From FEN-1219 sp963817615 (GTDB lineage Bacteria > Pseudomonadota > Gammaproteobacteria > Steroidobacterales > Rariloculaceae), in NCBI GenBank assembly GCA_963817615.1, contig CAWFPH010000001.1, forward strand, positions 248,001 through 312,000: a stretch of 64,000 bases of DNA. The letters are read 5' to 3'. Positions 52,560 to 60,230 of this stretch are shown piece after piece. The notes beneath the pieces are model-generated. The model worked only from the letters and a program-made list of their open reading frames with translations, was not told the origin of the DNA and did not search any database. Position 1 is the first letter of the stretch, and every line of letters starts with the position of its first letter. Position numbers and translations under genes: made by a program.

Positions 52560-53504
52560 ATGAAGATCGTCATGGTCGGGCAGGGTGCTTTTGGCCGGAA
52601 GCATCTCGATGGGTTGAAGCGCATCGAGGACGTGGAAGTTGCGAGCCTGGTCGGCGGCAGTCCCGATTCGACGGCGGCCGTCGCGAAGCAATACGGCATT
52701 CCGCACCACACGACGGATCTCGCCGAAGCGCTCGATCGCCCCGGTGTCGAGGCGGCGATTCTGACTTCGCCGACGCAGATGCATGCGTCGCAGGCCGAGC
52801 AAGTGCTGCGTGCGGGCAAGCACGTCGAAATCGAGATCCCGATCGCCGATTCCATCGCGGACGCGAAGCGCATCGCGGCCACCCAGCGGCAGACCGGTAA
52901 GATCGCGATGGCCGGTCATACGCGTCGCTTCAATCCGTCGCACCAATGGGTGCACAAGCGCATTCAGGCCGGCGAGCTCAAGCTCCAGCATCTCGTCGTA
53001 CAGACATTTTTCTTTCGCCGGCAAAACATCAACCTCGAAGGCAAGCCGCGCAGCTGGACGGACCATCTACTGTGGCATCACGCCTGCCACACCGTCGATC
53101 TGTTCCACCACCAGACCGGTGAGACGTCGTCCGAGGTGCACGCCCTGCAGGGTCCGATGCATCCGGAGCTCAAAATCGCGATGGACATGAGCATCGGGCT
53201 GCGGACCCCGTCGGGCGCGATATGCACGCTCGCGCTGTCGTTCAACAATGACGGCCCTCAGGGCACGTTCTTCCGCTACATCTGCGACAACGGCACCTAC
53301 ATCGCTCGCTACGACGATCTCGTTGACGGTAAGGACGTGGCCGTAGACCTCTCGGGCGTCGACGTCTCGATGAACGGCATCGAATTGCAGGACCGCGAGT
53401 TCATCGCGGCGATCCGCGAGAGACGCGAGCCTCGCTCGAGCGTCGCTCAGGTGCTTCCCGCAATGGAGGTGCTCGACCGGCTGGAGAAATGCCTCGATGC
53501 GTGA
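52560..53504 (+). CDS. ligC: 4-Carboxy-2-hydroxymuconate-6-semialdehyde dehydrogenase (Gfo/Idh/MocA family)
   Basis: The ATG at 52560 follows GGAGGAAACC. The 314-aa protein has an N-terminal Rossmann fold (MKIVMVGQGAFGRKHLDGL), TSPTQMHASQAEQVLRAGKHVEIEIP, GHTRRFNPSHQWVH and SWTDHLLWHHACHTVDLFHHQTGE, matching LigC-type CHMS dehydrogenases of the Gfo/Idh/MocA family. In protocatechuate 4,5-cleavage LigC oxidises the hemiacetal form of CHMS with NADP+ to 2-pyrone-4,6-dicarboxylate. The 8-base overlap with the LigI gene and the LigAB genes 1.4 kb away make the assignment strong. Confidence 0.9.
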   Translation: MKIVMVGQGAFGRKHLDGLKRIEDVEVASLVGGSPDSTAAVAKQYGIPHHTTDLAEALDRPGVEAAILTSPTQMHASQAEQVLRAGKHVEIEIPIADSIADAKRIAATQRQTGKIAMAGHTRRFNPSHQWVHKRIQAGELKLQHLVVQTFFFRRQNINLEGKPRSWTDHLLWHHACHTVDLFHHQTGETSSEVHALQGPMHPELKIAMDMSIGLRTPSGAICTLALSFNNDGPQGTFFRYICDNGTYIARYDDLVDGKDVAVDLSGVDVSMNGIELQDREFIAAIRERREPRSSVAQVLPAMEVLDRLEKCLDA

Positions 53505-54375
53505 AATTCCAGTATGCCTGGCGCCCGATCCGAACACGCGGACGCCGCGCTATCGCCCGCCGCGGCACGCTTGCGATTCGCATTGCCACATCTTCGGTCC
53601 CGGCTCGAAATACCCGTACGCGGCCGATCGCAGCTATACGCCGCCCGATGCGCCGCTCGAGCGTTTCAAGCAGCTGCAAACGACGCTGGGGCTCGAGCGG
53701 GCGGTGCTCGTGAATGCGAGCTGTCACGGGGTTGACAATCGCGTGATTTTAGACGCCATCGAGCAAAGCGACGGCCGCTACCGCGGCGTCGCGAACGTCG
53801 ACGCGGCGTTTACCGATCGCGATTTCGAAGCCCTGCACGCGGGCGGCATTCGCGGCATTCGGTTCAACTTCGTTCAGCACCTCGGTGGCACGCCGGATCT
53901 CGACGAGTTCCAGCAGCTCGTCGCGCGCGCCGCGGGTTTCGATTGGCACGTCGTGTTGCACTTCGACGCGGCCGATCTGCTCGAGTTCGACGAGATGCTG
54001 CGCACGCTGCCGGTGCCGTTCATCATCGATCACATGGGCCGCGTGCCGACGAAGGACGGATTGCAGCAAGAGCCGTTCAAGCGCCTGCTGAATGCGGCAC
54101 GCATGGACAACTGCTGGGTGAAGATCTGCGGCGCCGAGCGCATCTCGTCGATGGGGCCGCCGTTCACCGATGCGGTGCCGTTCGCGCACGCGCTGCTCGA
54201 AGTGGCGCCCGACCGCATCCTCTGGGGCACGGATTGGCCCCATCCGAACATCAAGAAGCACATGCCGAACGACGGCGACCTCGTCGATCTGATCCCCTTG
54301 TTCATGCCGGACGAGGCGCTGCAGCGCAAGGTGCTCGTCGACAACCCGCACCGCCTCTACGGCTTTACCGGCTGA
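53497..54375 (+). CDS. ligI: 2-Pyrone-4,6-dicarboxylate hydrolase
   Basis: This 292-aa amidohydrolase-superfamily protein has the LigI pattern: CDSHCHIFGPGSKYPYA, GIRGIRFNFVQHLGG, WHVVLHFDA, PFIIDHMGRV, and the C-terminal WGTDWPHPN with the catalytic Asp. LigI hydrolyses 2-pyrone-4,6-dicarboxylate to 4-oxalomesaconate (4-carboxy-2-hydroxymuconate) without metal. It overlaps ligC by 8 bases and is therefore coupled. The next enzymes of the pathway, the hydratase LigJ and aldolase LigK, are not in the window. Confidence 0.93.
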   Translation: MREIPVCLAPDPNTRTPRYRPPRHACDSHCHIFGPGSKYPYAADRSYTPPDAPLERFKQLQTTLGLERAVLVNASCHGVDNRVILDAIEQSDGRYRGVANVDAAFTDRDFEALHAGGIRGIRFNFVQHLGGTPDLDEFQQLVARAAGFDWHVVLHFDAADLLEFDEMLRTLPVPFIIDHMGRVPTKDGLQQEPFKRLLNAARMDNCWVKICGAERISSMGPPFTDAVPFAHALLEVAPDRILWGTDWPHPNIKKHMPNDGDLVDLIPLFMPDEALQRKVLVDNPHRLYGFTG

Positions 54376-54442
54376 GGACTCGGCGCGTGTGGTTAGCGGG
54401 GTCAGCCGTCGACCCCGTCTTGCGGGCCGGCCGCAAGCGCAA

Positions 54443-54853
54443 TCAATCGCGGCCGCGCGTCGCGATCAGCTTGCCGGCGATGCGGCCGATGATCACGCCC
54501 ATTGCGATCACGACCCAGGTCAAGTGCTCGTATGACTTCCGGTACTGCGCGGCGAGCACGCATCCCGTGGCGACCAGGACCGGCATCAGCAGATAAAGTC
54601 GGACGAAGATCGCGAAGCGCGACGCATCGGGTATCTTGGTCCGCTCGAGGTGCCTCTGCACCGCCGCCGTTGCGCTGTTCCTGCCGATCACGTACGACAG
54701 GACGGCACCGCAAACTGCACCGATGAGCGGGAAAAATAGGAACGTTCGAATCAGCTCGCCGCGCAGCACGAAGAAGTACGCGTGCATGACTACCGCAAGA
54801 TAGGCGACGCTCCAAAGGCGAAACGCGGCGTGGTCGACTTGGGCCGGAATCAT
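54443..54853 (-). CDS. Small four-helix membrane protein, function unknown
   Basis: I selected the ATG at 54853, giving 136 aa; the frame is open much further upstream, but there it runs antisense-like across ligB and has no sense. The product has about four hydrophobic segments (LWSVAYLAVVMHAYFFVL, FLFFPLIGAVCGAVLSYVIG, LYLLMPVLVATGCVL, LTWVVIAMGVIIGRIAG) and a short basic tail (KLIATRGRD). No family is recognised. It follows ligB by 74 bases on the same strand and could be its last operon member, perhaps membrane-associated support or transport, but nothing proves this. Confidence 0.6.
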   Translation of the reverse strand: MIPAQVDHAAFRLWSVAYLAVVMHAYFFVLRGELIRTFLFFPLIGAVCGAVLSYVIGRNSATAAVQRHLERTKIPDASRFAIFVRLYLLMPVLVATGCVLAAQYRKSYEHLTWVVIAMGVIIGRIAGKLIATRGRD

Positions 54854-54927
54854 CGCCTTCGTCGGTGCGTGCGGCCGACTGAGCGGATTCTTCGGGACAG
54901 CAACACGCGCCGCGGGCCGGGCCGCCC

Positions 54928-55767
54928 TCAGTTCGGCTCGAGAATGATCAGGCCGGCCGCCGTATTCGACGCCGGCACGTGGTAGTGCCTGTAGACCTCC
55001 GTCGTATCGCCGGGCAGGGCACCGCGCATGATCAGCCACATCACCATCTCGATTCCTTCGGCGCCGGTATCGCGCACGTATTCGAGGAACGGGATCTGCA
55101 CGAGCCGTTGCGGATCGCGGGTGAGGTCGTCGAGGAAGCGTTGGTCCCATTCGCGGTTGATCAGGCCCGCGCGCTCGCCGTGGAGCTGATGCGACATGCC
55201 GCCCGTGCCGAACACCACGACCCGGAGATCCTGCGGGAATGCCGCGACGGCGCGCGCGATGGCGCGGCCGAGATCGAAGCACCGCTTGCCTGTCGGCGGT
55301 GGATATTGCACGACGTTGACCGGGAGGGGGATTACCCGATAAGGCCACTCCTTGGGCGTGCCGCAGGTGATGGAGAGCGGCACCGTGAGACCGTGGTCGA
55401 CCGCCATCTCGTTGCAGATGGTCATGTCGAACTCGTCGAGAATGAGGCGTTCGGTGAGATGCCACGCGAGCTCCGAGTGCCCTTTCACGACGGGCACCGG
55501 ACGCGGTCCCCAGCCCTCGTCGGCCGGCGGGAATTCCTCCGCAGTGCCGATTGCAAACGTCGGGATGATCTCGAGCGAGAACGCCGACGCGTGATCGTTG
55601 TAGACCAGGATGATCACGTCGGGATCGGTTTTGCGAAGCCACTCGCGAGCCGGCTCGTAGCCGTCGAACAGCGGTTTCCAGTAGGGCTGCTGCGTGAGCC
55701 CTTGATCGATCGCGACGCCGATCGCGGGTACGTGGGAGGTGGCGAGTCCGCCGACGATGCGTGCCAT
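54928..55767 (-). CDS. ligB: Protocatechuate 4,5-dioxygenase beta (catalytic) subunit
   Basis: This 279-aa type II extradiol dioxygenase catalytic subunit has iron ligands at H12 (TSHVPAIG), H59 (YNDHASAF) and E240 (GAEGIEMVMW), with catalytic H193 (GGMSHQLHGERAG). These are offset by at most two residues from the LigB numbering (H12, H61, E242, H195). It opens the ring of protocatechuate or gallate between C4 and C5 with O2, giving CHMS from protocatechuate. Its ATG overlaps the ligA stop by one base (TAATG). Separate alpha and beta genes argue against the fused gallate dioxygenases (DesB/GalA). Confidence 0.93.
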   Translation of the reverse strand: MARIVGGLATSHVPAIGVAIDQGLTQQPYWKPLFDGYEPAREWLRKTDPDVIILVYNDHASAFSLEIIPTFAIGTAEEFPPADEGWGPRPVPVVKGHSELAWHLTERLILDEFDMTICNEMAVDHGLTVPLSITCGTPKEWPYRVIPLPVNVVQYPPPTGKRCFDLGRAIARAVAAFPQDLRVVVFGTGGMSHQLHGERAGLINREWDQRFLDDLTRDPQRLVQIPFLEYVRDTGAEGIEMVMWLIMRGALPGDTTEVYRHYHVPASNTAAGLIILEPN

Positions 55768-56183
55768 TACTTGCGCTCCGCCCTATGCTCGCTAGCCGCT
55801 TTGCTGCGGTTGCCTTCGAGGGGCCGCCCGCCGTCGATCATCATTTGGCGATACTGCTCCTGCGTGAGACCGGACATCGCGCCCGCCATGTACTGGAAAG
55901 ACTTGCCGTCGGTTGCCCCGAGCTTGGAGAGGTAATAGATGTTGCCGCCGAGCTTGATCATGCCGAGCCAGTCGCGTTTGAGCACGGCCTCGCGCTGCTC
56001 GGGGCTGATCTTCCATTTGTCGAGGTAGCCGGCCTCGTCTGCGCGAAACGCTTCCCGATTCTCCGGCTTCATCAACGACATGCAAAACATGTTCAGGAAG
56101 TAGCCCTGGCGACCGCGGTGACGGTCGAACAGGTACGTGCCCGGGATGTCTTTGAAGTCCTCACTCTTGGTCTGGTCGGTCAT
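55767..56183 (-). CDS. ligA: Protocatechuate 4,5-dioxygenase alpha subunit
   Basis: This 138-aa protein matches the LigA family: DIPGTYLFDRHRGRQGYFLNMFCMSLM, FRADEAGYLDKWKISPEQREAVLKRDWLGMIKLGGNIYYLSKLGA and MSGLTQEQYRQMMIDGGRPLEGNR. LigA covers the active-site opening of LigB in the alpha2-beta2 enzyme. The ATG at 56183 (MTDQTKSEDF) was preferred over an upstream in-frame start at 56228. It is directly coupled to ligB. The extradiol-type VOC gene lies 81 bases upstream on the same strand, so the three genes are probably transcribed together. Confidence 0.92.
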   Translation of the reverse strand: MTDQTKSEDFKDIPGTYLFDRHRGRQGYFLNMFCMSLMKPENREAFRADEAGYLDKWKISPEQREAVLKRDWLGMIKLGGNIYYLSKLGATDGKSFQYMAGAMSGLTQEQYRQMMIDGGRPLEGNRSKAASEHRAERK

Positions 56184-56264
56184 GGGATCCTGCCGTACGA
56201 ACGCTGCGCCCCATTCTAGCCCATGCACGGCCGGTCGTTATCGCGTGCCGCAACGGTCTTGAGA

Positions 56265-57215
56265 TCAAGCCGGCTTTTGCTTGATCGTTTCGCCCGTTTG
56301 CACGCCCTTGTACAGCAGAGAGGAGGCCATCCCCTCGGCGAGGCACCATTCGGCGAACACCTCGGGCGTCTGCTCGAACACGCCGGGTTGCCAGCGCTCG
56401 TCGACGACGTCCGAATCGAAGTCATATTCGGCCGCGCCGCCGCACGGCGAGTGGAAGTACCAGAAGTAGCACGAGGAGACCGGATGGCGGCCCGGGCCGA
56501 GCGCCGTGCGCCAACCGCGACGCGTCATGTTGAGGCCGCCTCCGAAGAGCTCGTGAATGCTCGAGAGCTCGAACGCGACATGATGAAAGCCGCGGCGCTT
56601 GCCGACGTTCAGTAGGAACAAGTCGTGATGGTGGTTCGATGCCCCCCCGCGCAGGAAATAGCCGCGACCGGGGTACATGTCGCTGGCGATGAAGCCGAGG
56701 CGTTCCGTGTAGAACGGCACGACCGTGTCGGGGTCGTCGATCATCGACACGGTGTGCGTCATCTCGAGCGGCGTCGCGGATTTGAAGAATTCGCCCCGAG
56801 TGTTGATGCGATCAGGTCTTCCCGGAATGTTGAACTTCAACTCCGGAGCCGTCACGGGACGTCGCCGCGCGACGCGAAACGCGATCGCGAAGCCGAGGGG
56901 GTCGGTGGTGTGCAGCGTGCCGTCGGCATCCGTCCGTACCTCGCGGTCCTTGCCGAGCTCGGCCGCGATAGCGACGAGATCGGCGGCCGAGCGAACGCCG
57001 AAGGTCGCCTCGCGAAGGGTCGCGCCGGGCTCGATCGCGGCCGGCAACGCGGGATCGTCGGCGGCCCGCAGCACGACGGTCGACCCGTTGCGGCAGGTGA
57101 ACACCGACTCGCCATTGGATTCCGATTCTGCGAGGCCGAAATCCGTCCAGAACCGTTTGCAGGTCTCGAAGTCCGTGATGCCGAATGTAACGGAGTCCAG
57201 ATTAGTGATGCTCAT
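56265..57215 (-). CDS. Two-domain VOC protein, type I extradiol dioxygenase-like
   Basis: This 316-aa protein has two vicinal-oxygen-chelate domains. The N-terminal one (about 1-120) lacks metal ligands. The C-terminal one (about 150-290) has the 2-His-1-carboxylate set: H154 (EMTHTVSM), H211 or H212 (RGFHHVAFEL) and E263 (GGAAEYDFD), spaced as in catechol 2,3-dioxygenase and BphC. It is therefore a candidate ring-cleaving dioxygenase for a catechol-type substrate, in addition to LigAB. It lies upstream of ligA and downstream of modC (37 bases), all leftward. A non-cleaving glyoxalase-type role cannot be excluded. Confidence 0.82.
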   Translation of the reverse strand: MSITNLDSVTFGITDFETCKRFWTDFGLAESESNGESVFTCRNGSTVVLRAADDPALPAAIEPGATLREATFGVRSAADLVAIAAELGKDREVRTDADGTLHTTDPLGFAIAFRVARRRPVTAPELKFNIPGRPDRINTRGEFFKSATPLEMTHTVSMIDDPDTVVPFYTERLGFIASDMYPGRGYFLRGGASNHHHDLFLLNVGKRRGFHHVAFELSSIHELFGGGLNMTRRGWRTALGPGRHPVSSCYFWYFHSPCGGAAEYDFDSDVVDERWQPGVFEQTPEVFAEWCLAEGMASSLLYKGVQTGETIKQKPA

Positions 57216-57252
57216 GGCTGCGGTTTCCCGGCGAATAGGATCGAAATCAGGA

Positions 57253-58338
57253 TCAGCCTAGCAGAGTGCCGTCGAGCGCGACGCTCTTCAAAAGCGCGAA
57301 CACCGGCTGCCCCGGCTGAAGTGCAAGCTCCGCGAGCGCGTCCCGCGTGATGCTCGAGCGCAAATGCTGGCCGTCCACCTCGAGCAGCACTTCCGCATAC
57401 GGAGTAGCGCCCAGATCGATGCTCACCACGCGGGCGTCGAGCACGTTGCGAATGCTGATTTGCCGCGGCCGCTCGAGGGCGATCGCGACGTCCCGTGCGT
57501 GCACGCGGACGCGTAGCGCTACGCCGGCCGGCGGTGCGACGGCAGGCACATACAGGTTTTGAGCGCCGAGCGCGAGCGCGGCCATGCCGCCGTGCATTCC
57601 AACGGATCGCGCGAGGAGCAGTGTGCCCGCGTCGCGTTCGCCGGTCAGCGACCAGAGGTCGACGCGCTCGAGGATTTCGGCCACTGTGCCGTGAGCTCGC
57701 ACCCGACCGCCGGCGAGCAGCACGACTTCTCTTGCGAGCCGGGCCACCTCGTCGACGTTGTGGGTGACGTACAAAACCGGTACGCCGAACGTGGTCGGCA
57801 ACCTCTCGATGTAGCTCACGATCTCTCGCTTGCGCCCCATGTCGAGGAAGGACAGTGGCTCGTCCATGAGCAGCAGGCGCGGGCTCGCGAGCAATGCCCG
57901 GCCGATCGCGGCGCGCTGGACCTCGCCGCCGGAGAGGGTGGCAGGTCGGCGGGCGAGCAACGGACCGAGTGCAAGCGAGTCGACCACGTCGTCGAACCGA
58001 ATCGCGCTCGAGCCGGCGCCGATCCGCGCGCGGCTCTGTGCGAATCTCAGGTTGCCGGCGACGCTCAAGTGGGGGAACAAACGGCCTTCCTGAAAGACGT
58101 AGCCGAGCCGGCGCCGATGCGTGCGTTCGCGCCAGGCGCCGCGTTGCCACACCGTGCCGCCGATGTCGATGGTGCCGCGCGCGCTCGGTTCGAGGCCGGC
58201 GATCACACGCAGCAGCGTGGTCTTGCCTGAGCCGCTCGGACCGAATAGTGCCGTAATGCCGTCGAGGGCGACCTGCAGCGCAACGGCCAACCTGAATGCG
58301 CCGCGTTCGAGAGTGACGTCGATCGCGAGAGTGCTCAC
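57253..58338 (-). CDS. modC: Molybdate ABC transporter ATP-binding protein
   Basis: The GTG at 58338 (STLAIDVTLERGAFRL) gives 361 aa. The ATPase has Walker A GPSGSGKT, Q-loop FQEGRLFPHLSV, signature LSGGEVQR, Walker B LLLMDEPLSFLD and switch His in YVTHNVDE. The C-terminal third is a molybdate-binding MOP domain (RQISIRNVLDARVVSIDLGATPYAEVLLEV), which identifies ModC rather than a sulfate or phosphate ATPase. It energises molybdate (or tungstate) uptake through ModB. The modB stop lies 19 bases upstream. No modA gene is visible in the window. Confidence 0.92.
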   Translation of the reverse strand: MSTLAIDVTLERGAFRLAVALQVALDGITALFGPSGSGKTTLLRVIAGLEPSARGTIDIGGTVWQRGAWRERTHRRRLGYVFQEGRLFPHLSVAGNLRFAQSRARIGAGSSAIRFDDVVDSLALGPLLARRPATLSGGEVQRAAIGRALLASPRLLLMDEPLSFLDMGRKREIVSYIERLPTTFGVPVLYVTHNVDEVARLAREVVLLAGGRVRAHGTVAEILERVDLWSLTGERDAGTLLLARSVGMHGGMAALALGAQNLYVPAVAPPAGVALRVRVHARDVAIALERPRQISIRNVLDARVVSIDLGATPYAEVLLEVDGQHLRSSITRDALAELALQPGQPVFALLKSVALDGTLLG

Positions 58339-58357
58339 GCCGGTCGGTCCTCTACGA

Positions 58358-59035
58358 TCACGTCCGCACCAACGGCATACGCCGATTGAGCGTATATACG
58401 GCGAGCAGCACGACGAACGAGAACGCGAGCATGCCGCCGGCCAGCATATGCGCCTGCGCATACTCGATCGTCTCGACGTGCTCGTAGATGGCGATCGAGA
58501 TGACTTTGGTGCGGTGCGGGATATTGCCGCCGACCATCAGCACGACGCCGAACTCGCCGAGCGTATGAGCGAAGGTCAGCACGAGCGCCGAGACGTAGCC
58601 GCGCAGCGCAAGAGGAGACGCGACCCGCGCAAAAATGTCGAAGGGTCCGGCGCCAAGCGTCGCCGCCGCCTCGAGCGTGGTCTTGCCGACGCCTTCGAAC
58701 GCCGCCTGCAACGGCTGGACCGCGAACGGGAACGAGTAAATCGCCGATGCGACTACGAGGCCGGCGAACGAGAACGTGAGCGTGCTATCGGTCAACTGCA
58801 CCCAATAGCGGCCGATCGGTCCGGCCGGCCCAAGCAGAATCAGCAGGTAGAACCCGAGAACCGTCGGCGGCAGCACGAGGGGCAGCGCGACGAGCGCCTC
58901 GATCGGCGTGCGTGCCCGAGTCTGCGCGAAAGCGAGCCACCACGCGAGCGGCGTCGCGAGCACGAGCAGCACGAACGCCGTGCTGCCGGCGAGCGCAATA
59001 CTGATCCATACCGGTGAGAGGTCGAGTGCTGCCAT
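58358..59035 (-). CDS. modB: Molybdate ABC transporter permease
   Basis: This 225-aa permease has five to six transmembrane helices and the ModB pattern: PVWISIALAGSTAFVLLVLATPLAWWLAF, ALVALPLVLPPTVLGFYLLI, FTFSFAGLVVASAIYSFPFAVQPLQAAFEGV, and the EAA loop TTLEAAATLGAGPFDIFARVASPLALRGYVSA. It forms the molybdate channel with ModC. Upstream (119 bases away) is pilA, not the expected periplasmic binding protein ModA. The binding protein must be encoded elsewhere or be shared. Confidence 0.92.
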   Translation of the reverse strand: MAALDLSPVWISIALAGSTAFVLLVLATPLAWWLAFAQTRARTPIEALVALPLVLPPTVLGFYLLILLGPAGPIGRYWVQLTDSTLTFSFAGLVVASAIYSFPFAVQPLQAAFEGVGKTTLEAAATLGAGPFDIFARVASPLALRGYVSALVLTFAHTLGEFGVVLMVGGNIPHRTKVISIAIYEHVETIEYAQAHMLAGGMLAFSFVVLLAVYTLNRRMPLVRT

Positions 59036-59155
59036 CCGCCCGATTCATCCGCGCGACCCGCGTGGTCGCAAGGCAGACGGCATTGTGCAGGACGCGAGGG
59101 GACGCTACGAGCCTGGGTAGCGGTGTGGGTGCGCTCGAGCGGCGTCTTTTGCCGG

Positions 59156-59665
59156 TTATAGCCGACAGGCAGCCGGCAGGTATTGATCCGGCAGCGAGGG
59201 GGCGATGTAGGCGGCCTTGTTGCCACCGCCCGCCGTGCCCATCTCGCTGAGTCCGACAGGCGCCGGCGCACTTCCGCAGCGCCAGAGGATGCCTCCTCCG
59301 ATGCTCTCGTAGGGTGTCATGGTGAGCGTAAGGCCCGCGATCACGGCATTGGCCTCGTGGCCGAACGTGACGACCATGACGCCGTTCTGCACATCGACCG
59401 AGGCGACGTACTTGCCGACGGTATCGGTCGGATTAGGGCTCATGCCGGCGGCCGCTCGGTTGGCGGGCGCTTCGCCGTGATTGAGGTACGAGTCTACGAT
59501 CGGCGCCTTGGCATGCGCGGCCATGTTCAACCCTTCGGCGACTTGGGCGCGAATCGTGTAGGTCTGGTACGCAGGAATCGCTATCGATGCGAGTATGCCG
59601 ATGATCGCAACGACGATCATCAGCTCGATCAGCGTGAAGCCGGTCTGTCCGCGAATGCTCGTCAT
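59156..59665 (-). CDS. pilA: Type IV major pilin
   Basis: The ATG at 59665 gives 169 aa with a short basic leader (MTSIRGQTG) cut before F10, the prepilin site G|FTLIELMIVVAIIGILASIAIPAYQ, with Glu at +5. The C-terminal half has a Cys pair (about C138 in WRCGS and C167 near the end, AACRL) that can form the pilin D-region disulfide. The protein is assembled into type IV pili for adhesion, twitching or DNA uptake. No other pil genes are adjacent. It is transcribed leftward ahead of modB but is unlikely to share its function. Confidence 0.92.
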   Translation of the reverse strand: MTSIRGQTGFTLIELMIVVAIIGILASIAIPAYQTYTIRAQVAEGLNMAAHAKAPIVDSYLNHGEAPANRAAAGMSPNPTDTVGKYVASVDVQNGVMVVTFGHEANAVIAGLTLTMTPYESIGGGILWRCGSAPAPVGLSEMGTAGGGNKAAYIAPSLPDQYLPAACRL

Positions 59666-59768
59666 TCTGTGCCTCGCTACTGTCGTGCGACGCGCAATGC
59701 TGCGCCGATGATTCAATGCTCAATGTGCGGAATTCGGTCGAAACGCCGACCTTGAATGCGGCGCTACC

Positions 59769-60059
59769 CTAAGATTCCGCCTGCGGCTGTTCCGCGTAGA
59801 CGACCGGGATCTTCTTCCGTTCCGCATAGCTGGTCGCGAGTCCGAGCGCCGCATCGATGGACATCGGCCGCCGCATCACGAGCGTCTTGACCCGCGTCGA
59901 GCCGTCCGCTTCCGCGTCGGTCTTGCGGTCGCGTTTCTCGACTACGCGCTCGATCGTCGCGAGCGTCACCGTGTCGTCCGCAGGATCGGAGTAAGTCTGC
60001 ACGCGCACGTAATCCGTCTCCGGACGGTTCGACGATGCAGAAACGACCCTAACTTCCAT
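59769..60059 (-). CDS. Small conserved-looking protein, function unknown
   Basis: This 96-aa soluble protein (MEVRVVSASSNRPETDYVRV, TLATIERVVEKRDRKTDAE, VKTLVMRRPMSIDAALGLATSYAERKKIPVVYAEQ) starts at ATG 60059, 6 bases after AGAGGT; an ATG at 60077 is less well placed. The pattern of a beta-rich charged N-terminal half and an amphipathic helix before a last strand suggests a small alpha/beta fold. No signal peptide, membrane segment or known motif is seen. It stands alone between pilA and putA. Confidence 0.6.
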   Translation of the reverse strand: MEVRVVSASSNRPETDYVRVQTYSDPADDTVTLATIERVVEKRDRKTDAEADGSTRVKTLVMRRPMSIDAALGLATSYAERKKIPVVYAEQPQAES

Positions 60060-60230
60060 GTCAGACCTCTTTCCCAATCTGGCAAAGCGCGTGCGCTACC
60101 GCCACTTCTCAAGCAAGACACATGCCAGGGCATTCCAGAGCCCGTCGTCATTCCAAATGCGCGAGTTTATGTTTACTGGGACTGACGATCCGCGTCAGTT
60201 TCGGCCCCGAGGGCACAGTAACGGCGGGGG

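Noticed and set aside
60181..60199. Stem-loop ACTGACG/CGTCAGT after putA as an intrinsic terminator
   Set aside because: The 7-bp stem is perfect, but no T-run follows on either strand, so I list it only as a possible structure.
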